The notes beneath the pieces were generated by a model. The model searched no databases. It had not been told where the DNA came from and was given only the letters and a program-made list of their open reading frames with translations. A stretch of 64,000 nucleotides of DNA from Gemmatimonadota bacterium (GTDB lineage: Bacteria > Gemmatimonadota > Gemmatimonadetes > Longimicrobiales > Gaopeijiaceae), in assembly GCA_022826005.1 (NCBI GenBank), contig JAJDVT010000097.1:100453-164452 (forward strand), in the 5' to 3' direction. The stretch's first letter is position 1. Each line of letters opens with the position of its first letter. Of the stretch, positions 36,246-45,438 are shown piece by piece. The position numbers and the translations under genes are program-made.

Positions 36246-38591
36246 ATGGCGAGAGCGGCCGCGCGGTTTGCGATTGCGGCCGCTCTCGCTGCCTTATCCC
36301 TGCCCCTCACCATCGCGGGGCAGAACCCATTGCCGGGAGCGGGGGATCTCGTTCTGCCGGACTCGGTCACCCGGCACCTTGCGGATGGCCGTTACTGGAA
36401 GGCCAGCCTGGCGTTGCGGGCCTACCTGGAACCGCTGGCTTCCGCGCCGCTCTCCGCGCGCCTGGTGCTGGCGGAGGCCGAGGCCGGGTGGAAGAACTGG
36501 AACGGTGCGATTGCGGCCCTAACGGCCGGGGGGGTGGACAGTGTCCAGGCACCGGCCCGGGTCTGGTACCTGCTGGGGACCTCACGCCAGGCCGCCGGCG
36601 ACGAGGAGGGGGCCGCGGCCGACCTGCAGCGCTTCCTGGCCGCCGCGGGCAACGATTCCCGCGAAACGCTGGTGGCGCGCGCGCGCCTGGCCCGGCTGTT
36701 GGCCGATGGCGGCTTGCCCGGGGAAGCCATGACCGTGCTGGAGGAGTTGCGCGCCCGCTCTCCGGTGGTGGCCGGCTGGACCGCACTGGCCGTAGCCGAG
36801 GGGCATGCGGCGCAGGGCCGGGCGCAAGCGGTGCCCGAGGCGCTCGCGGTGATCACGGACCCGGCGGTGCGCCGGCGCGGCTGGTCGTTGGAATCGGACG
36901 CCTGGGCCGCCGCCGGAGACACGGTGAAGGCCTTGGAGGCCCTGGGGCGGGCCGTATCCCGAGAGGGCGCGGAAGCGCCCCCACGCGTCGCTTTTCTCGC
37001 CAGGCAGTGGCGCTACAGGCTGGCGCTGGAGGACTCCGCGGGTGCTGTGGACGGGATGGAGGAGCTGTTGCGTGAAACCACCAGCGGAAGCGTGGCGCTC
37101 GCCGCTGCCAGGGCCCACTGGAGGGTCGCGGAGGATTCCGGGCCGGAGATCCTGCGCCTCGTTGCGCGCGCCCATGCGAACGGCGGGGAATTCGGCACGG
37201 CGGTGGTGGGGTGGCGCCTCGTGAAGGAGCGGGGCGGCGTCCTCTCGGAGCGCGACCGCCTCGCCGAGGCCCGCGCCCTCAGCGGCAGCGGCGCCCTCGC
37301 CGCCGCCATCACGGCCTACCGGCCGCTGGCCGAATCCGGCGACCCGGCGATCGCGGCCATCGCCCTGCAGGAATGGGCGCGCGTCCGGGCCCGTCAGGGG
37401 CGGCACGGCGACGCCCGCACCGTGCAGGGGTGGCTTGTGGAGCGCTACCCCGCAAGCGCCGGGGCGCTGGACGTCATCTTCTTCCGGGCGGACGACCACC
37501 AGGACGCGGGCCGCCTCGACGACGCCATCGAGCACTACCGGCAGGTGGTGTCGATGTCGTCCGGGGCGGACCGCGCCGGGCTGTCGCGGATGCGCTGGGG
37601 GCAGATCCACCTGGGACGCGGCGAACACGGACCCGCCGCCGACGTCTACGGCGCCTACCTGGAGGAATTCCCGAACGGCCGCCGCTGGGAGGAGGCGAGC
37701 TACTGGGGTGCGCGCTCAGCGCTGGCTGCGGGCGACACCGCGCGGGCCACCGGGTGGCTGGACCGGCTGCGCCGCGAGAGCCCGTACTCCTACTACGCCT
37801 TCCTGGCCGGCCGCGCCGCCTTCGAGTCCCCATTCGGCCCCCCGCCCCAGGGCTGCGAAATGCCTCCCCCTCCCGACTGGCTGGCACGTCAGCTGGAGGT
37901 GCTGGCGACCCTGCGGGACGCGGGCCTTGACGACGGAGCCGCGGCCCACGTGGACGCCATGAGAACCGCCGTGTGGGACTCCGACGAACTCGTGCTCACG
38001 CTGGGCGCCTCCCTCAACGAGGCCGGCTACACCATCGACGGCATTCGCCTGGGCTGGGCGCTGCGGGACCGCGGGCGCGATTGGGACTGCGCACTGCTGC
38101 GCGTCGTCTACCCCTTCCCCTACCGGGATCTGCTCACGTCGCGCGCCGAGGAGCTGGGGCTTGACCCCTGGCTGGTCGCGGGCCTGGTGCGCCAGGAGAG
38201 CGCCTTCCACCCGACGATCGTATCGCCCGCCGGCGCCATCGGCCTCATGCAGGTCATGCCGGCCACGGGCAGACAGCTCGCGAGCGCGAGCGGGGTGCGC
38301 GACTTCACCACCGAGACGCTGCGCAACGCCGAGATCAACGTCCATCTGGGCACGCGCTTCCTGGCGGATCTGTTCGAGCGCTACGACGGCGACGTCATCC
38401 TCTTCCTGTCGGCCTACAACGCCGGCCCCAGCCGCGCCAACCGCTGGCGGCGCATGCCCGAGGCCGCCGACCCGGAGCGCTTCACCGAACGGATTCCCTT
38501 TGCGGAGACGAGAGGCTACGTCAAGAACGTAACAAGGAACAGGGCGCTGTACCGCTGGCTCTATGGGAGCGGCGGCACACCCCCCAGGTAG
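36246..38591 (+). CDS. Soluble lytic murein transglycosylase, Slt-type
   Basis: A 781-residue periplasmic enzyme. It has a signal peptide (FAIAAALAALSLPLTIAGQ), about 550 residues of TPR-like alpha repeats, and a C-terminal SLT domain. The catalytic Glu is in VRQESAFHP near residue 649, followed by SPAGAIGLMQVMPATG and LSAYNAGPSRANRW. It cleaves peptidoglycan strands to 1,6-anhydro products. Family Slt70 enzymes are usually 600-650 residues; the extra length is in the helical region. Confidence 0.92.
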   Translation: MARAAARFAIAAALAALSLPLTIAGQNPLPGAGDLVLPDSVTRHLADGRYWKASLALRAYLEPLASAPLSARLVLAEAEAGWKNWNGAIAALTAGGVDSVQAPARVWYLLGTSRQAAGDEEGAAADLQRFLAAAGNDSRETLVARARLARLLADGGLPGEAMTVLEELRARSPVVAGWTALAVAEGHAAQGRAQAVPEALAVITDPAVRRRGWSLESDAWAAAGDTVKALEALGRAVSREGAEAPPRVAFLARQWRYRLALEDSAGAVDGMEELLRETTSGSVALAAARAHWRVAEDSGPEILRLVARAHANGGEFGTAVVGWRLVKERGGVLSERDRLAEARALSGSGALAAAITAYRPLAESGDPAIAAIALQEWARVRARQGRHGDARTVQGWLVERYPASAGALDVIFFRADDHQDAGRLDDAIEHYRQVVSMSSGADRAGLSRMRWGQIHLGRGEHGPAADVYGAYLEEFPNGRRWEEASYWGARSALAAGDTARATGWLDRLRRESPYSYYAFLAGRAAFESPFGPPPQGCEMPPPPDWLARQLEVLATLRDAGLDDGAAAHVDAMRTAVWDSDELVLTLGASLNEAGYTIDGIRLGWALRDRGRDWDCALLRVVYPFPYRDLLTSRAEELGLDPWLVAGLVRQESAFHPTIVSPAGAIGLMQVMPATGRQLASASGVRDFTTETLRNAEINVHLGTRFLADLFERYDGDVILFLSAYNAGPSRANRWRRMPEAADPERFTERIPFAETRGYVKNVTRNRALYRWLYGSGGTPPR

Positions 38592-38635
38592 CACGGGATC
38601 GGGATCCCGCTGCATTCGACAGGCGGTGCGTCCGG
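38590..38635 (-). repeat. 47-bp dispersed block, diverged copy 4
   Basis: Its plus strand reads AGCACGGGATCGGGATCCCG, continuing GCTGCATTCGACAGGCGG. It aligns with the reverse complement of the block at 50239-50285, with the ends AGCCCGTG and CATCCGG recognisable. It begins inside the stop codon of the Slt gene, the same placement as copy 3. Confidence 0.5.
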
Positions 38636-38663
38636 GGACCCCCTTCGAGGAGGAGATTGACGA

Positions 38664-39485
38664 ATGATCGAGACGGAAGGCCTGACCCGGACCTTCGGCG
38701 CGACGGTGGCGGTCAAGGACCTTGACCTACGGGTGCAACCAGGGGAGATCCTCGGGTTCCTGGGGCCAAACGGCGCCGGCAAGTCGACCACCGTGAAGAT
38801 CCTCACGTGCATGATCAAGCCGACGAGCGGGGCGGCGCGCGTTGCCGGCTTCGATGTCGAGCAGGATCCGATGGAGGTGAAGCGCCGGCTGGGGTACGTG
38901 CCGGAGGCGGGCGCGCTCTACGAGACGCTGACCGCGGGCGAATACCTGGGGATGGTGGCCAACCTGCGGGGGATGGTGGGGAAGCAGGCCGAGACGAAGA
39001 TCAACGAGCTGCTGGGCCTTTTCGGGATCATCGAGGCGCGTGACCAGCGGCTTTCGGAGTATTCGAAGGGGATGAAGCAGAAGGTGCTGATCAGCGCCGC
39101 CCTCATCAGCAACCCGGAGGTGCTCTTCCTCGACGAGCCGCTGAACGGCCTGGACGCGAACGCGGCGCTGGTGATGAAGCAGCTGCTGCGCGAACTGGCT
39201 TCGCAGGGGCGTACGATCCTCTTCTGCTCCCACATCCTGGAGGTGGTGGAGCGGATCTGCACCCGCATCGTGATCATCAACGAAGGGCGCACGATCGTCG
39301 ACGGCACCGCGGCGGAGATCGCCGCCCGGACCGGCACATCGACGCTGGAAGCCGCCTTCGCCGAGCTCACCGGCGTGCGCGACGCGGCGGAGGTGACGCG
39401 CGACCTGCTCGCCGCGCTGGGGTCGTCGGGCGGCGGGGCGGAGACCTCCGGGGCGCCCACGGGCGGCCGGGCCTCCCGTCCGTGA
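38664..39485 (+). CDS. ABC transporter ATP-binding protein
   Basis: A 273-residue ATPase of the ABC-2/CcmA type. Walker A is GFLGPNGAGKSTT, the signature is YSKGMKQKVL, Walker B is VLFLDEPLNGLD, and the H-loop is LFCSHILEVVE. Start context GAGGAGGAGATTGACGAATG is strong. It is 7 bp from the permease gene and is assumed to work with it. A Gly-rich tail follows the domain. Substrate unknown. Confidence 0.9.
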   Translation: MIETEGLTRTFGATVAVKDLDLRVQPGEILGFLGPNGAGKSTTVKILTCMIKPTSGAARVAGFDVEQDPMEVKRRLGYVPEAGALYETLTAGEYLGMVANLRGMVGKQAETKINELLGLFGIIEARDQRLSEYSKGMKQKVLISAALISNPEVLFLDEPLNGLDANAALVMKQLLRELASQGRTILFCSHILEVVERICTRIVIINEGRTIVDGTAAEIAARTGTSTLEAAFAELTGVRDAAEVTRDLLAALGSSGGGAETSGAPTGGRASRP

Positions 39486-39492
39486 CGACGCG

Positions 39493-41172
39493 ATGATCAT
39501 CCGCCGGCTGGTCGAAGCCTTCGGCGCAGACCACGTGCAGTGGCGGGTCCTCACCCGCGTGATGCTCAAGTCCGACTTCCGGGGTGCGACCGGCGTGAGC
39601 ATGGGCGCGTCGTCGTCGGGCGGCAGCAACAAGGGCGTGCTGGTGGGCGCGATGATCATGTACTTCCTCATGGGAGTGTACGTGGCCATGATCGTGGGCT
39701 TCACCGTCTGGATGTCGGGGTCCGACTCGGCGGAAATCGTCCACCGCGGCACGCTGCTCGGCGGCACCGTCGGGCTGACCATGGTGGGGATGATCGTCGG
39801 CATGGCCGTCCTCATCGACTTCCAATCGGTGGTGATCTCCCCGGACGACTACGAAATCCTCGCCCACCAGCCCCTTTCGTCGCGCACCTACTTCCTCGTC
39901 AAGCTGGCCAACGTGCTGGTGTACACCCTGATCATCGGCGGGCTCGTGGGGGGAGTCGCAACGTTCCCGGTCCTGTTCATGGCCGGGCCCCTGGCCGCGC
40001 TGGGATGGTTGGGGGCGGTGGCCGGCGTCACGGTGGCGACGACGCTCGCGATAATCTGCGTGTACGCGACCTTGCTGCGGCTGGTGAATCCCGACCGGCT
40101 GCGGCGGGCACTGTCCTACGTCCACGTCGTTCTCATCATGGCCATGTTCGGGGCGCCCGTCTTCATGACCGAGGTGCTCGAGCCGCTGTTCGACATTGCG
40201 CAGGAACGAGGGGGCATCCCGGCACCACCGTGGCTCATCGCGGCTCCCCCGGCGTGGTTCGCGAGCCTTCTTGCGCTCGCCGCCGGAGAGTGGAACGTGA
40301 CGTACCCGGTCGCGGCCCTGGCCGCCGCCGGAAGCATCGCCGTCCTGCTTCACTATGCGCGCTCCCGGCTCTCCCTGGCCTATGCGGAGAACCTTGCGCA
40401 AGCGGCCACCGTGAGCCGGCCACGCGCCCGGTCCGCCTCCGCCAGGCGCCCCGCCCGGGTGCGCCTCCCGCCCGAACTTAGCGTCATCGCCACACTGGTG
40501 CGCGGCCAGTTCCGCGACGACATGACCTTCAGGCTCGGCGTCCTGGGCATGCTGCCCGCGACGCTGCTGTACTTCTTCATGGCGGTGCGCGACGGACCGC
40601 TGCCCGACCCCTTCGTCGAACTCGGATTCTCGGCGATGGGACTGTGGCTGCTCCACTTCGCGGCGATCGGCTTCCCGCTGGCGACCCTGGAGACCCTCTT
40701 TCGCAGCGAGTCGTTTCCCGCGTCCTGGATCTTCTTCTCGACTCCGGCCGACCGGGCCAACCTCGTGATGAACGCGGGCCTGTGCGTGACGCTGTTCATG
40801 ATCGTCCCCTTCATGGTTCTCTTCCTGGGGATCTTCGCCTGGTCCTTCGGGGACCTTTGGCACGCGGCGGCGCACGCGCTCGTCCTGGGCCTGATCGCGC
40901 ATCTCGCCATTCAGTTCATGCTGCTGGCCGCCCCGCGCCTCCCGTTCTCGCTCCCCACGAAGAAGGGCGGCAGGATGGGCACCCTCGTCGGGATGATCGT
41001 GGTCGGCATGGTGATCGCGCTGTTCCTGCCGCTGGCCCTGTGGGTGGCCTACTCGCGCACCGCGTTCACGATCGCGTACATCGCGGTGCTGGCGCTGGCT
41101 GCCGTGCTGATGCCGGCCGCTGTGCGGCGAGGGGTGCGTTCGCGCGTGGAGCGGCTGGAGTTCGCGGGGTGA
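39493..41172 (+). CDS. ABC exporter permease
   Basis: A 559-residue membrane protein with about twelve helices. It includes GVLVGAMIMYFLMGVYVAMI, VLIDFQSVVISPDDYEILAHQP, VKLANVLVYTLIIGGLVGG and VMNAGLCVTLFMIVPFMVLF. The 'ISPDDYEILAHQPLSSRTYF' segment resembles a coupling region seen in large ABC-2 permeases of this class. Adjacent to the ATPase with 7 bp spacing. The exported compound is unknown. Confidence 0.82.
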   Translation: MIIRRLVEAFGADHVQWRVLTRVMLKSDFRGATGVSMGASSSGGSNKGVLVGAMIMYFLMGVYVAMIVGFTVWMSGSDSAEIVHRGTLLGGTVGLTMVGMIVGMAVLIDFQSVVISPDDYEILAHQPLSSRTYFLVKLANVLVYTLIIGGLVGGVATFPVLFMAGPLAALGWLGAVAGVTVATTLAIICVYATLLRLVNPDRLRRALSYVHVVLIMAMFGAPVFMTEVLEPLFDIAQERGGIPAPPWLIAAPPAWFASLLALAAGEWNVTYPVAALAAAGSIAVLLHYARSRLSLAYAENLAQAATVSRPRARSASARRPARVRLPPELSVIATLVRGQFRDDMTFRLGVLGMLPATLLYFFMAVRDGPLPDPFVELGFSAMGLWLLHFAAIGFPLATLETLFRSESFPASWIFFSTPADRANLVMNAGLCVTLFMIVPFMVLFLGIFAWSFGDLWHAAAHALVLGLIAHLAIQFMLLAAPRLPFSLPTKKGGRMGTLVGMIVVGMVIALFLPLALWVAYSRTAFTIAYIAVLALAAVLMPAAVRRGVRSRVERLEFAG

Positions 41173-41307
41173 GAATTGCACGGTTTTGCTCCGGGAAGTG
41201 TCTATACTAGGTAAGAGGAGAAGAATGTCCTGACTCCCGGGGCAGCCCTCCAGGCCATCGCAGCCCTGCCGGAAGCCCGTACAGGGGCTGCGACGCGGGG
41301 ACGTGCA

Positions 41308-41826
41308 ATGAGCTTCGCCGAAGCGATCAAGTCCTTCCTGACCGCGTGTCCAGGCCCTCCCTTGGCCCAGGCAGGGTTGCACATGGCGGCGCTTCAGGCG
41401 GTCAAGGGGATTTCGGAACTCGACCCGAAGGGGTCTGCCGCGTTCGAGAGGGGTGAATCGGATGCCGGTTCGTACCTGTGGTCGGCCCGACAGATCGGGG
41501 ACCGCCTGAACTGTAGTGCGGAATACCTCACCAGAGCCGCCGGGAAGCGTGGGTATTCCTTCGCCAGAGCGTTGCGCTGGATCCGGTTCCTCCATGCGAT
41601 GGCGCTGCTGGCCGAGGAATGCCGGGTGGAGACGGTGGCGTACCGGCTCGGCTTCAGCGACATTGCGGGCTGGAGCCGATTCACGAAACGGCTGGTGGGA
41701 CGAAGCCCGAGGCAACTGCCGGTGGTGCCCCTGGAGATCTGGGTACGCAAGGCGGTGGACGACGTGTTTTTCGGGGTTCCGGCGAGCCGTGAGCCACGTG
41801 GTGGGGGAATAAAGGGGCGGAAATGA
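41308..41826 (+). CDS. AraC-type transcriptional regulator, short form
   Basis: A 172-residue protein. The last two thirds are an AraC DNA-binding domain with both helix-turn-helices: SARQIGDRLNCSAEYLTRAA and VETVAYRLGFSDIAGWSRF followed by GRSPRQLP. The N-terminal 50 residues have no known sensor domain, so the signal is unclear. It is the first gene of a module with the structured leader and Cys-rich gene; its TGA lies inside the palindrome GAAATGACATTTC. A damaged second copy is at 45008 and a fragment at about 45460. Confidence 0.85.
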   Translation: MSFAEAIKSFLTACPGPPLAQAGLHMAALQAVKGISELDPKGSAAFERGESDAGSYLWSARQIGDRLNCSAEYLTRAAGKRGYSFARALRWIRFLHAMALLAEECRVETVAYRLGFSDIAGWSRFTKRLVGRSPRQLPVVPLEIWVRKAVDDVFFGVPASREPRGGGIKGRK

Positions 41827-41917
41827 CATTTCGGTACTACTGTGGGGCGCTCATCTTGCGGCACCCGGTGGAAATGCCGCCGGGTAGACACCCATCCCGA
41901 CAGGGGGAGGAAGCAAG
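41820..41917 (+). promoter_or_regulatory. Structured leader of Cys-rich gene, copy 1
   Basis: The leader contains the palindrome GAAATGACATTTC (41820-41832), then a hairpin with arms ACCCGGTGG and CCGCCGGGT (41863-41885, one G-T pair) around the loop AAATG, then CCCGACAGGG which includes the start of the ribosome site GGGGGAGGAAG before ATGATG. The AAATG loop can pair with the upstream CATTT. Two more copies exist at 45341 and 45645, both also ending at an ATGATG. Confidence 0.7.
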
Positions 41918-42535
41918 ATGATGTTCAATCGCAAGAAGGATTCGACCGTTCGCGAAGACCGGCACGGACGCGTCCCGGGCGGTCGAATCGGAAGCCCTCG
42001 CACGACCACGGCGTTCGCATGCGCGGCCACGATCGCTCTTGCCATCGTCGCCCTCATGCATGCTGGCCAGGTCGGTGCAGTCGCTCATTGGGCCGGTGAT
42101 TCCGAGTTGGGGGTACCGTACCCGACGGAGGCGGCGCACTCAGCCGACCTTGGGCCCGAGTCTGCGACTGCGCGGCTTGCGGACGGAGTGCTCGAATTTC
42201 CCGAGTTGTCTCACGCCCTAAGTCCTGGAGGTTGCGGTTCCGTAGCTCCGACCACTGGGCTGGGGGAATCGACGTACGCGACACCGCCGCTGCCGCACGA
42301 ATGCCCCGACTCGGTCATAGTACAGAAGCGCGATCATCTTGGTTGCTTTCTCAATATCTTCGGTGACAATCGTCGATGTAAGTTCCCCTTGAAGTGTTAC
42401 CTTGAACGTGAGTTTCAGCGGTCGGTATCAATTACAGTTGGAAGCGGTGATTTTAAGCGTGAGACAACCGAAACGGAGGACATGTGTGGCTATGGGGATT
42501 GTGGTGATTTCAACGTCGCGGCGGTTCCGAAATAG
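41918..42535 (+). CDS. Secreted Cys-containing protein, AT-rich 3' half
   Basis: A 205-residue protein starting MMFNRKKDSTV. A 30-residue charged leader precedes a membrane/signal segment (AFACAATIALAIVALMHAG). The exported part has eight or nine cysteines: GGCGS, HECPD, LGCFL, RRCKF, LKCYL, DMCGYGDCGD. The 3' half of the gene is visibly richer in A and T than its neighbours. It has the same position and start motif as the gene at 45743 and is followed at once by propeller genes, so it is the module's Cys-rich partner. No named family is recognised. Confidence 0.7.
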   Translation: MMFNRKKDSTVREDRHGRVPGGRIGSPRTTTAFACAATIALAIVALMHAGQVGAVAHWAGDSELGVPYPTEAAHSADLGPESATARLADGVLEFPELSHALSPGGCGSVAPTTGLGESTYATPPLPHECPDSVIVQKRDHLGCFLNIFGDNRRCKFPLKCYLEREFQRSVSITVGSGDFKRETTETEDMCGYGDCGDFNVAAVPK

Positions 42536-42536
42536 C

Positions 42537-43676
42537 ATGCAAATGCATGAGACAGGAACGGACCGGGACCTGCGGTTTAGTTGGTGCGTCGTCACTCTTC
42601 TCAGCCTTGTGCTCGTCGGTGCTCCGCGAGCGTTGGCCCAGCAGATCCTTGAGGTCGACTACGACACCGAGCGGGTGGTGATCGACGACCCCTACCAGCG
42701 GTCACTCGCCCTCGACATGCTGGCCATCGACCACGCCAGGGGCATTCTGTACGTGGAGGACCGGGAGGAGCTGGAAGGGGTGATGAGCTTTTCGCTGCTT
42801 ACCGGGGAGAGGTTGAACGTGGTGATGTATGCGAAGGGTGGGGGGCCGAACGAGCTTCCACAGAACAAAGCCGGATTTGCGCTCGCTCCGGGTGGGAACC
42901 TTTTCGTCGCCGATCCCTCGAAGGTACTTGAACTCGATCCGCGTGGCGAGGTGGTCAGCTATTGGCTGCCGCGTGCGCCGATGCGTTTGGGCATCTGCAG
43001 CTTCGCAGGAGAACCCGCCGTACCCACGGTGGGCGGCGTCGTTCGCCGCAACCCCGGCGGCACCGATCTGGGCATTGGGGCAAACGCTCTGGTCGGTGAG
43101 AGCGTCAGAGCGAACAGCATCGAAGAAGGGCGGGCCATAGCCGACCGAACCTGGAGAGCCCGGGTGGCCTGCAATGAAGAGGCGGCGTTCGTAGTGGAGT
43201 CGTTTGAGAATGAAGCCGATTCGGTATACGTGTACTACCTGGACGGAAGGGAGGACGGTCGTGTGGCGATCCCCACCGAATCGACAAGGCGGTGGTGGAT
43301 CCGTTGTAGCGTAACGATTCTGGGCGTGCGCATGGGGCAACCCTGTGCCGAATGGAACGAGAGTTTGCGGCCATCCCTTGACGAGAACGGGAACCTCGTA
43401 CTGGTCAGCACGAGAGGCATCAGACTGCCGCTGACCGGTGTCATCATCGATCCGGAGAGCGGATGCCATGCTCTTCTTCGCCACCGTCCGCAGCCGGGGT
43501 CGAGGGTGGTAGCAACCTACGCCGACAGTGCTGTGGTCTTTCACAGGGAAACCACTACCACCGATGGTGGCGTTAGCATAGGTGCCAACGCCGGCCGCGT
43601 GACCCTCAATCCACTTCGCAGGGTCAGCGGTGAACCGTGCGCCGGAATGGTCCCGTCGGTTGCCGGGCCCGGGTAG
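42537..43676 (+). CDS. Exported 6-bladed beta-propeller protein, tandem copy 1
   Basis: A 379-residue protein. The signal peptide (CVVTLLSLVLVGAPRALAQ) has a type I cleavage site and no lipobox. The mature part has ILEVDYDTERVVIDDPYQR, ILYVEDREELEGVMSFSLLTG, GGGPNELPQNKAGFALAPGG and NLFVADPSKVLELDPRG, plus several paired cysteines (VRMGQPCAEWN, ESGCHALLRH, GEPCAGM). The ATG at 42537 is one base after the stop of the Cys-rich gene; the longer open frame overlaps that gene and is rejected. The next gene is a close duplicate. Confidence 0.82.
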   Translation: MQMHETGTDRDLRFSWCVVTLLSLVLVGAPRALAQQILEVDYDTERVVIDDPYQRSLALDMLAIDHARGILYVEDREELEGVMSFSLLTGERLNVVMYAKGGGPNELPQNKAGFALAPGGNLFVADPSKVLELDPRGEVVSYWLPRAPMRLGICSFAGEPAVPTVGGVVRRNPGGTDLGIGANALVGESVRANSIEEGRAIADRTWRARVACNEEAAFVVESFENEADSVYVYYLDGREDGRVAIPTESTRRWWIRCSVTILGVRMGQPCAEWNESLRPSLDENGNLVLVSTRGIRLPLTGVIIDPESGCHALLRHRPQPGSRVVATYADSAVVFHRETTTTDGGVSIGANAGRVTLNPLRRVSGEPCAGMVPSVAGPG

Positions 43677-43684
43677 CGCCTGAC

Positions 43685-44821
43685 ATGACAACGCGACGGA
43701 CTGATGCGCTGCCAGCGCTGTGCATGGTCCTTGCCGTGATGGCCACGGCCGCACTCGTCGGCCCCCCTCGAGAGTCAGCCCAGCAGGTCCTCGAGGTCGA
43801 CTACGAGACCGAGCGGGTGGTGATCGACGACCCCTACCAGCGGGCACTTGCCACCTATATGGTGGCCATCGACCACGCCAGGGGCATTCTGTACGTGGAA
43901 GACCTGGAGGAGCTGGATGGGGTGATGAGCTTTTCGATGCTTACCGGGGAGATGTTGAACGTCGTGCGGTTTGCGAAGGGTGGCGGGCCGAACGAGCTTC
44001 CGCAGAACAAGTCCGGATTTGCGCTCGCTCCCGGCGGGAACCTGTTCGTTGCCGATCCTTCGAAGGTGCTTGAACTCGATCCGCGTGGCGAGGTGGTCAG
44101 CTATTGGCTGCCGCGTGCGCCGACGCGTTTGGGTATCTGCAACCTCGGAGGAGAACCTGCGGTTCCCACGGTGGGCGGCGTCGTTCGCCGAAACCGCGGC
44201 GGCCCCGATCAGGGTGTCGGATCAGACGCTCTGGTCGGCGAGAGCGTCGCAGCGGCCAGCTTCGAAGAAGGGCGGGCCATAGCCTCCAGAACGTGGCTTG
44301 CCCGGGTGGCCTGCAATGAAGAGGCGGCGTTCGTCGTGAAGTCGTTTGAGGATGAACCCGATTCGGTGTACGTGTACTACCTGGACGGAAGGGAGGACGG
44401 CCGACTGGCGATCCCCGCCGAATCGACGAGGCGGTGGTGGAGGCGTTGTACCGTAACGCTTGGGGGTGTGCGGATGAGACGACCCTGCCCCGAATGGAAC
44501 AAGAGCATGCAGCCATCCCTGGACGACAACGGGAACCTCGTACTGGTCAGCACGAGAGGCATCCGACTGCCACTGACCGGTGTCATCATCGATCCGCGGA
44601 GCGGATGCCATGCTATTCTTCGTCACCGTCCGCAGCCGGGGTCGAGGGTCGTGGCAATCTACGCCGACAGTGCAGTGGTCTTTCACAAGGAAGCCGTTCC
44701 GAACGAACGGGGCGGCGTTAACCTGGGCAGCCACGCCGGCCGCGTGACCCTCAATCCACTTCGCAGGGTCAGCGGCGAGCCGTGCGCCGACATGGTGCCT
44801 TCGGTCACCGGGGGCGGCTGA
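43685..44821 (+). CDS. Exported 6-bladed beta-propeller protein, tandem copy 2
   Basis: A 378-residue protein, near-duplicate of the gene before it along its whole length, with signal peptide PALCMVLAVMATAALVGPP. Shared stretches include VVIDDPYQRALATYM-like, GGGPNELPQNKSGFALAPGG and STRGIRLPLTGVIIDP. Differences concentrate in the middle (residues about 150-210) and near the C-terminus. Start ATG 43685 is 8 bp after the upstream stop. Tandem near-identity suggests recent duplication or gene conversion. Confidence 0.82.
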   Translation: MTTRRTDALPALCMVLAVMATAALVGPPRESAQQVLEVDYETERVVIDDPYQRALATYMVAIDHARGILYVEDLEELDGVMSFSMLTGEMLNVVRFAKGGGPNELPQNKSGFALAPGGNLFVADPSKVLELDPRGEVVSYWLPRAPTRLGICNLGGEPAVPTVGGVVRRNRGGPDQGVGSDALVGESVAAASFEEGRAIASRTWLARVACNEEAAFVVKSFEDEPDSVYVYYLDGREDGRLAIPAESTRRWWRRCTVTLGGVRMRRPCPEWNKSMQPSLDDNGNLVLVSTRGIRLPLTGVIIDPRSGCHAILRHRPQPGSRVVAIYADSAVVFHKEAVPNERGGVNLGSHAGRVTLNPLRRVSGEPCADMVPSVTGGG

Positions 44822-44887
44822 GGGCGCCATGAGAAGGCAGGGCTACTCGGCCGAAAGGCAACGAAGAGCAGCCTCAGTGCCGTGCAA

Positions 44888-44926
44888 TGTAAAGAAAACA
44901 CGACAAATCGTAAGGTCGAGATTACG
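44888..44926. repeat. 39-bp dyad repeat, copy B
   Basis: It begins TGTAAAGAAAACACGAC and ends GAGATTACG. It keeps every symmetric invariant base of the family although the rest of the right arm has diverged. It lies between the second tandem propeller and the damaged AraC copy. Confidence 0.6.
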
Positions 44927-45007
44927 GTAATGCCGGGTGAATGACAGTATTATGTAATGTATGGCTCGCGGGTGCACTGTTGAAGTAGAAGGCTTGGAGG
45001 ACGCGCT

Positions 45008-45347
45008 ATGTCCTTTGTCACGGCGATCGACCTCTTCCTGGAGGCCACCTGTCCAGATCCGCCGGGAAGCATGGGTATTCCTTCGCCAGAGCCTTGCGCT
45101 GGATCCGGTTCCTGCACGCGATGGCCCTGCTGGCCGAGGGATGCCGGGTGGAGACTGTTGCGTACCGGCTCGGATTCGGCGAAAATGCCGGCTGGAGCCG
45201 GTTCGCGAAACGGCTGGTGGGGTGAAGCCCGAGGCAACTGCCGATGGTTCCCCTGGAAATCTGGATACGCAAAGCGGTGGACGACGTGTTCTTCGGGGTT
45301 CCGGTGTGCCATGAGCCATGTGGAGGGGGAACGAGGGGCGGAAATGA
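45008..45347 (+). pseudogene. AraC-type regulator, deleted and nonsense-mutated copy
   Basis: The first codons (MSFVTAIDLFLEATCPDPP) match the start of the regulator at 41308 (MSFAEAIKSFLTACPGPP). About 60 codons are then missing, and the frame changes to GYSFARALRWIRFLHAMALL, YRLGFGENAGWSRFAKRLVG and a TGA where the intact gene has CGA. The rest (SPRQLPMVPLEIWIRKAVDD) continues after the stop. It cannot make a DNA-binding domain in one frame. Confidence 0.85.
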
Positions 45348-45438
45348 CATTTCGGCACTACTGTGGGGGGCTCATCTTGCGGCACCCGGTGGAAATGACG
45401 CCGGGTAGACACCCATCCCGACAGGGGGAGGAAGCAAG
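45341..45438 (+). promoter_or_regulatory. Structured leader, copy 2
   Basis: It is nearly identical to copy 1: palindrome at 45341-45353, hairpin arms ACCCGGTGG and ACGCCGGGT with loop AAATG and one closing mismatch, then CCCGACAGGGGGAGG and ATGATG at 45439. It leads into a broken gene. Confidence 0.7.

Noticed and set aside
41860..41890. Leader hairpin as an intrinsic terminator
   Set aside because: No U-run follows and a ribosome site and start codon come directly after; the loop is conserved, which terminators do not need.
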